From contig CM038919.1 in NCBI GenBank assembly GCA_021904315.1, positions 7,192,001 through 7,256,000 on the forward strand: 64,000 bases of DNA. Direction: 5' to 3'. A program made the position numbers and the translations under genes. Of the stretch, positions 58,501-64,000 are shown piece after piece. Origin of the DNA: Sphagnum magellanicum (Eukaryota; Streptophyta; Sphagnopsida; Sphagnales; Sphagnaceae). Below the pieces are notes generated by a model. The model was given only the letters and a program-made list of their open reading frames with translations. It did no database searches and was not told the DNA's origin. Position 1 is the stretch's first letter; every line of letters starts with the position of its first letter.

Positions 58501-61500
58501 TATCAAACAGGAAACGCTTGTTGCCAAGGGCCTACACAACAAACAAAAATTACTTCTTGTTAGTACTTTATGATTCATGATCCTGCTCCCAAGTTGGATG
58601 TCACTGTTTCCAAGTTCAAGAGCTCTTAAGTTTGATTGAAGGCTTTGAGAATCATATTAAAGAAGAGGTGTGCTGATATAGGAGAGGCTGAACTGAGCTT
58701 GGAATCACCCACTTGATTGAGTTTGCATTCATTACAGTTAGATGGGCTCATGATTCTACAGTATCAATCAACTTTGACAAAGAAAAATTATGAAATGGTT
58801 TTTGTGGAAATTCCTTCCTTGAAGACGCCAATTCTATAGATGATGGGTCAACTTCAGTTTGCTTGAATACATGTTCAAATATTACCTGGCAATTTGACCG
58901 GCTTGAACTGGCAAGTATCATTTGCTGCAAAACCACAAGCAGTAACACACATAGTCTCAGCACTCTCAATCAGTCCGAACAGTCATTTGGATGTACTTGT
59001 CCAAGGACTGGATCTATATCTGTTCAGACAACCTAGTTTCTCATAGAACAAGCAAAATATATCAGGCCTTGTTCAATCAAACAACTTTCATGCAAAGATT
59101 TACAAATGCAATAAGCATCATCCTAAGGTCAGAGTTGGACATATAAGACACTGCTAGCATGGGCAAAAACAAGCTTTGTGGACATTGTCAAGGTGTAAAA
59201 TGCACAAACCTGGAAGACGATTAGATTGAAGTGAGGGAGACAAAGCTCTCATAAGAATTACCTTGACCTTCTTCAGTTCACTTGGATCAATGTCAATGTG
59301 GTGACAATCCACAATGTAGTCCACCATATCCACTGACATTTGCTCATGATTCCTGCCCTTGCATGTCACAAAATTTAAATAGATTTCTGAACCATGCTAG
59401 CTTGCTAGTTTTAGTTTCACATCCCATGTAGAGAGATTCGTCTTTTCTTCTCTCCTATGTAAAGTGAAATAGCACTTGTGCTCAAGACATTCAAGAACTA
59501 AATCCCAAAAGTTCCATGAAAGATGCAGTGTACTGCTGGGAGTACAGAACATGAGACACTGATCAGCAAGGAATGGTAGACTACACACCACTTTACATCA
59601 GGGAGTGCTCGAGGAAGAAACTCATTATCAAAAACATGGCTGAAAGGTCCATGACCAATGTCATGAAGTAGTCCTACAGCCAGTTGTACACACAGTGAGA
59701 TATCAAACTTGAAAGACAGGTAGCTTAGCAATGGCAGAAGGTATAGTATGCTCTATGCTTAGTGGAGATTGGTGACAAACCCCTGCTAAAATACAAGACT
59801 TTAAATCATGAAGCTAGTGCACATAGGAGACCAATCATGAAGAATGAGGTATTTGCAATGCTGATTGCCTCAGAAGAGACATATGAAGCATGATGCATAT
59901 TTTGACTGTCAAAATAGCTAGAAAATTGGAACATTAATGTTGGGCATGGAGGAGAAGCCATATTAAATCCACTTGTTTGTCCCAAGGAATAGACTATCAA
60001 GTCAGACAACAGGGAAGCAGCTCTTCACACCTGCAAGCTTGACAGTTCTCAGATCAGAGCGATCAATTCCCAGTTCATGACCCTGATACAAAAAAGTTCA
60101 GAAATCTATATATGAGATATACAAGGCTGCTATTCACACCCACTTTCTTTCCAGTTGCAATAGGAGAAAACCTAAAAGCTTGAAGAAGACAACAGCACAA
60201 TGTAAATCCTGTTTGGACACAGTGACAACAAACAGACATGCAACTTACTTGGTATCTGTCCAGGATTTCAACTGCTTGACCGGCTACATGATATGCTCCT
60301 AATGAATGCTCAAATCTTGAGTGCATTGCACCAGGATACACATAGTGGCAAAGACCTGTGTATTCAAATCACAGCACACCGTAAATGCTTGTTTCTTTTC
60401 AAAGAAGGCACCTGCCAGCCAGGTTTGGTCAATTGGAATTTGGAGGCAGTAGTGATGGAGAAAACCCCCAAAAGTTAGGTACACAAAAACAAAAAAATCA
60501 CAGAATATTTCATGCTCACATGACTTCAAAAGGAAATGAAGGAAATAAAAAACAATTGTAGCATGCTTACCTAACTGCTTCACATCACGTAATCTGTTTC
60601 CCCACAAATCATACATGTAATGCAAATGTTCAGTGCAAAAGTCTTATGTCTTTGTAAAGAACACAGGGTTCAGTTCACATGGATGCCTCTACCTTAAAAA
60701 TAAAGATAATCATGACAGCACATGGCATTGCCTGCAAACTGTTATCCAGCTACAGCACATTTCAATGTCCAGGCAAGAGTAGCATTTACTTGATTTCACT
60801 GCAGGTTCATGATTACAGTTTCCAATTCATACTTCCTCCATATTGCATTGAAAGTGCATTGATGGGGAGTTTTTTAAGTGCTCTACAGATATTAGGGTTT
60901 AGGGTTTTCCTAGTTCATCTGATGTTAATTCAGAGATATTACTTTCACAGAAAGGCTAATGTTGACATAATATTTTGTGCATCCAACTTGAAAAATATAG
61001 TCTCCAGCAGAAGGTGACAATTATCATACATACATCTACCTCAAATCATCACCTAAGTAAGATGAGTGCAAGGACTAATATGCACAAGTCTGCACCTTGA
61101 TGAAACTTTTACCAAGACTCCCTATGAAGAAGCATCTTGAATCAACAGCTCAACTTTCATGGGAAGTAACAGGCATATGTATGATACAGAACTTTCCCAC
61201 CTTTGAAATTGTTCTGTGTCGATGAACTTGAGGCTCAACTGCAGCCAAAAAAAATTCATCATCCTGAAGCCGTCAGAGTGACAACCAATCAACACAACAG
61301 CAGTCCCTTGAGATATCATAGCAAGACCTCACACTGATGCAAAATTCAAGAAAAGTACAGAATCTGATCATATTTTGGCAGTTGAAGCAATTTGCTCAAC
61401 TGCAAGATTTTCAGATCAAGCTACAGTCATTTGCATGTAAGCAATGGACCTTCTCAACACCTGCTTTTCAGGTATTTGATATTTCCTGAACAAAGATAGG

Positions 61501-61898
61501 CTCTCAAGCTCTACGAGGTAAAACTCCATTTCATGCCAATTCTGGATCTGATCACGATCCAGACGTACAAAACCAGTTGAAGAACTCGAAAAATGCAGGG
61601 GAAACAAGACAAGGATGAGGACGAGATCCTGAGCTTTGACTCACTTTGTACATCAATTCTGCAAAATCCTAACCTCAATTCCAAAAAAAAAAAGCATTTC
61701 TCAAGACGGATATTCAGAGACAGACAATTGGAAGTGAACTTGGAACCAATGCAAGAAGCATCATAATAACTAAAGAGCAATTTTGCAAAACCAAAGGAGA
61801 ATTCTTACCGGATCAAGATAGATGTTCCTGTGAACGTTATCCAAGACCATCTTTGCATTTGAGCGGCCATCAATTGTGTCCTCTTGGAACGCTCCCAT
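55501..61898 (-). CDS. VEN4: HD-domain deoxynucleoside triphosphate triphosphohydrolase, SAMHD1/VENOSA4-like
   Basis: Nineteen exons join in frame to 467 residues: 61898-61809, 61238-61201, 60593-60571, 60355-60249, 60082-60031, 59673-59589, 59352-59262, 58924-58886, 58531-58464, 58261-58199, 57929-57874, 57704-57631, 57468-57376, 57244-57143, 57003-56923, 56416-56322, 56107-56092, 55802-55692 and 55620-55501. All introns are GT-AG. The N-terminus reads [11 protein letters not shown] and FIDTEQFQR. The metal-binding HD residues are visible: His67 in RFEHSL, His107-Asp108 in [12 protein letters not shown], and an Asp in GIDVDKFDY (about residues 193-201). The C-terminal part has [12 protein letters not shown] and a basic end, KRRRK (nuclear signal possible). 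The family hydrolyses dNTPs; plant members (VENOSA4) affect dNTP pools and chloroplast development. Length agrees with plant homologues of about 470 residues. Exon 17 is only 16 nt. Confidence 0.95.
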
Positions 61899-61904
61899 TG
61901 AGAT

Positions 61905-62578
61905 CTAGGTTAGACCTCGTAGGGAACCAAATTTTTGGGAAAATCCGTGTGTTGCCACGGCCCCTCGGCGACGATAGACTGTCGTTGTTTTTTCAAATCA
62001 CTACAACACCAGGCCGTCCGTGTAAGTATCGCAAGTCGCACTCCAAAAATTCGGCCACGAAAACACACCAAACGATGAGTTCAAATTCCAAACTAGAACT
62101 TCCGCCTCCTATTCAAAACAGAAATGCGAGAAACAAAGCAGAACAAACACGGGACGGTAAAAAACCAGAACCAAAAAGAAAAAGAACCTACTGCTACTAC
62201 CAATAATTGGACTTCAGAGTGTCAGCGCCAAGACTGGCACTTTCTTTCACACCGCCGCGAAAGAAAATCAACGACTCCATCAAATGCAACAATTCTACGC
62301 GCAGCAAATAGCAAATGTCCACTTCGAAAACGGATTTGAATATTCACATTCCACGCAGAAGCGCCAAAGAGAAAACTTGAAAAACTATTCCCCCTCGGCC
62401 CCCTAACCACCTCAAAGAAACAAAACAAAACCAAAAAAAAAAAAAAAATCTAAAACCAAAACGACCAGGAAAAAAATCCAGAAAAAGAAGAAACAGGGAA
62501 ACGACAGAGCGATGAAGAAGAGCTTCACAGCCACCGAAAACACATGCCAAATCAATCCCGGCAATGCGTAATACTTAC
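61905..62578 (-). other. presumed intron in the VEN4-like 5' UTR
   Basis: On the minus strand a strong donor, TTTCTTC|GTAAGT, occurs at 62578, and an acceptor AACCTAG ends at 61905, six bases before the start ATG. The region contains no other recognisable gene; its short frames are low-complexity. Inferred from splice motifs only. Confidence 0.45.
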
Positions 62579-62759
62579 GAAGAAATCGGCGGAATGCGCA
62601 GAAAACAGCTCTGGGAGAAGACACGAAGGGCCGGCGGCCGTCTCGACCAGTCCGCCCTTCGCTTTTCTTCAGGTACCCGCCCCCCAAAAAAAAATGAAAA
62701 AAAGGAAAATTTTGTTGCCACATTTGCTTTAGAGGGCGGGGGGGAATGATTGGTACCTT

Positions 62760-64000
62760 GTTGGCATTTTGGTGCAACTTGATTGGTCGTTAACAAATAA
62801 TTTAGGGGTGAGGGGTGCAAACTGAAAGCCTTTCAGTTGCTTATACCTTGGCATCTTCCACACTAATTATATTATTTTCAGAAATGGTTGAAATATTGGC
62901 GAAATTTTTTTGGAATCTTCAAGAATATTCCATATGTGAAAATTGAAAAATTAAAATTTTAATTAATTGTTCAAGGGACATGTGTCTGAGGTATACTACC
63001 TGATGCTACATTTTCCTTAAGTAACCAAAAGTTTTGAATGAATTTCCAACAACCACAAATGATGTAAATAGGGGTACTTGATTTTTATTCAAAAATTGGA
63101 AAAAGAATCATTTATAGAATTTTGCAAAGCCCTATAGGCTAAAAAAGACTCATAGACATCAAAGTTTAAACTAGTATTGGCTGGTTACTATATTTTAGAT
63201 GAGTCCAGAGGATGTGAATATGAGATTTTTTTAGAAAACATTATCAAAAGGATTTGCATTTAGATTTATATTTCAAAAATTTCTTTGTAAAGATGATTAT
63301 GTAGTTGTGAAGTTTTTTCATTCATTATTGATTATGTATTTATTGATTTGTAAATTCAAGCTAACCATTAGATATGCATACATGTTATGTATCATAAATT
63401 TCACATGCTATAGATATTATGCAAAGACATTCAAAATTCAAGCATTAGAAATCAATTGGCAAAAGAAAGAGCTTCCAAGAGTTAGAAGGCCATTTTATTT
63501 TATTTTATTTTTCAAACTATTTTGAACAAAAATATTACAATTACATACCAAAGAATCTAAGCATCCTCCATCTTCACTTGAGCAATAACAGTAGACCACT
63601 CTACTTCTCGACTTTCACCTTTTCAAAACACACCCCTCGCCTTACACGACCAATTGTTGAGATGGAAAGACCTCGATGTCTAGTTTGTGCTAACTTGACA
63701 TATTTTTAAGTCTCCCTTTTTTTTAATATCTTTGTACATTTTTTGAATCAATGATGTGTTTATAAATGAAGTTTTGTAAAGTTTTGATGAATTGAGTCCT
63801 AGATCTATATAGAATTTTTTCTATGCATGTTTGACAAAAGCCTTCATTTTTCATTGAAATAGGTTAGTTTTGAAATTGTCTTTCAAAATGTTAATAAACT
63901 ACAAGTTTTGAAATTATTTTTCAAAATGTTAACAAATTTTGACTAGGCTACTAGACCTTACTTGTCTTTCCTTCAACAAACAACTTTTTTTTTGAAAAAT
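62760..64000. other. AT-rich spacer at right end
   Basis: No gene, RNA or clear repeat was recognised. Short homopolymer tracts and a near-duplicate phrase (TTTTGAAATT..TTTCAAAATGTTAA at about 63870-63930) are the only features. Confidence 0.4.

Noticed and set aside
59262..59673. Alternative splice choice GAT|GTAAAG at about 59594 joined to GGCAGG
   Set aside because: The join TG|G giving KWNHEQMS restores the family sequence and keeps phase; the alternative does not.
1..64000. CRISPR array or bacterial-type operons
   Set aside because: Tandem repeats here are degenerate and contiguous without unique spacers, and genes have spliceosomal introns; the DNA is eukaryotic.

Overview
The window is nuclear DNA from a land plant. 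The genes have many short exons separated by AT-rich, GT-AG introns. The conserved proteins are plant-type: eIF4A, a GH17 glucanase with an X8 domain, a seed-maturation-type SDR and a VENOSA4-like HD hydrolase. A Ty3/Gypsy chromovirus, a hAT relic and a Helitron terminus fill part of the space between them. Long repeat-rich spacing and the eIF4A sequence would fit a fern or other seed-free vascular plant, but the species cannot be fixed from this sequence alone.

Layout. 1-3470: 3' part of a decayed chromovirus with its 3' LTR. 3471-7328: AT-rich spacer. 7329-10491: GH17/X8 glucan endo-1,3-beta-glucosidase on the minus strand. 10.5-29.5 kb: gene-poor, repeat-rich DNA with tandem arrays, hairpins, a tRNA-like SINE candidate and a two-copy inverted dispersed repeat. 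29.7-33.2 kb: complete eIF4A gene, plus strand. 33.2-38.6 kb: spacer with a foldback/MITE-like element. 39.3-41.9 kb: complete SDR gene, plus strand. 44.45-50.9 kb: F-box/LRR pseudogene whose two halves are separated by about 5 kb of inserted DNA (hAT relic, tandem repeats, and a 1.1 kb segment with organelle-type 23S rRNA fragments). 50.9-53.1 kb: coding-like but unidentified. 53.3-53.86 kb: Helitron-like element. 55.5-62.6 kb: complete 19-exon SAMHD1/VEN4-like gene, minus strand. 62.8-64 kb: spacer.

The four intact genes are functionally unrelated housekeeping or cell-wall/metabolic genes: callose turnover, translation initiation, sugar-alcohol or aldehyde reduction, and dNTP hydrolysis. 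There is no operon-like logic. Coding exons join in frame for eIF4A (413 aa), the SDR (294 aa) and the HD hydrolase (467 aa), which supports those models strongly. The most unusual structure is the insert at 48262-49382: it is bounded by 30-bp direct repeats differing at one base and contains pieces of 23S-type rRNA in opposite orientations. I found no convincing new multi-gene system.
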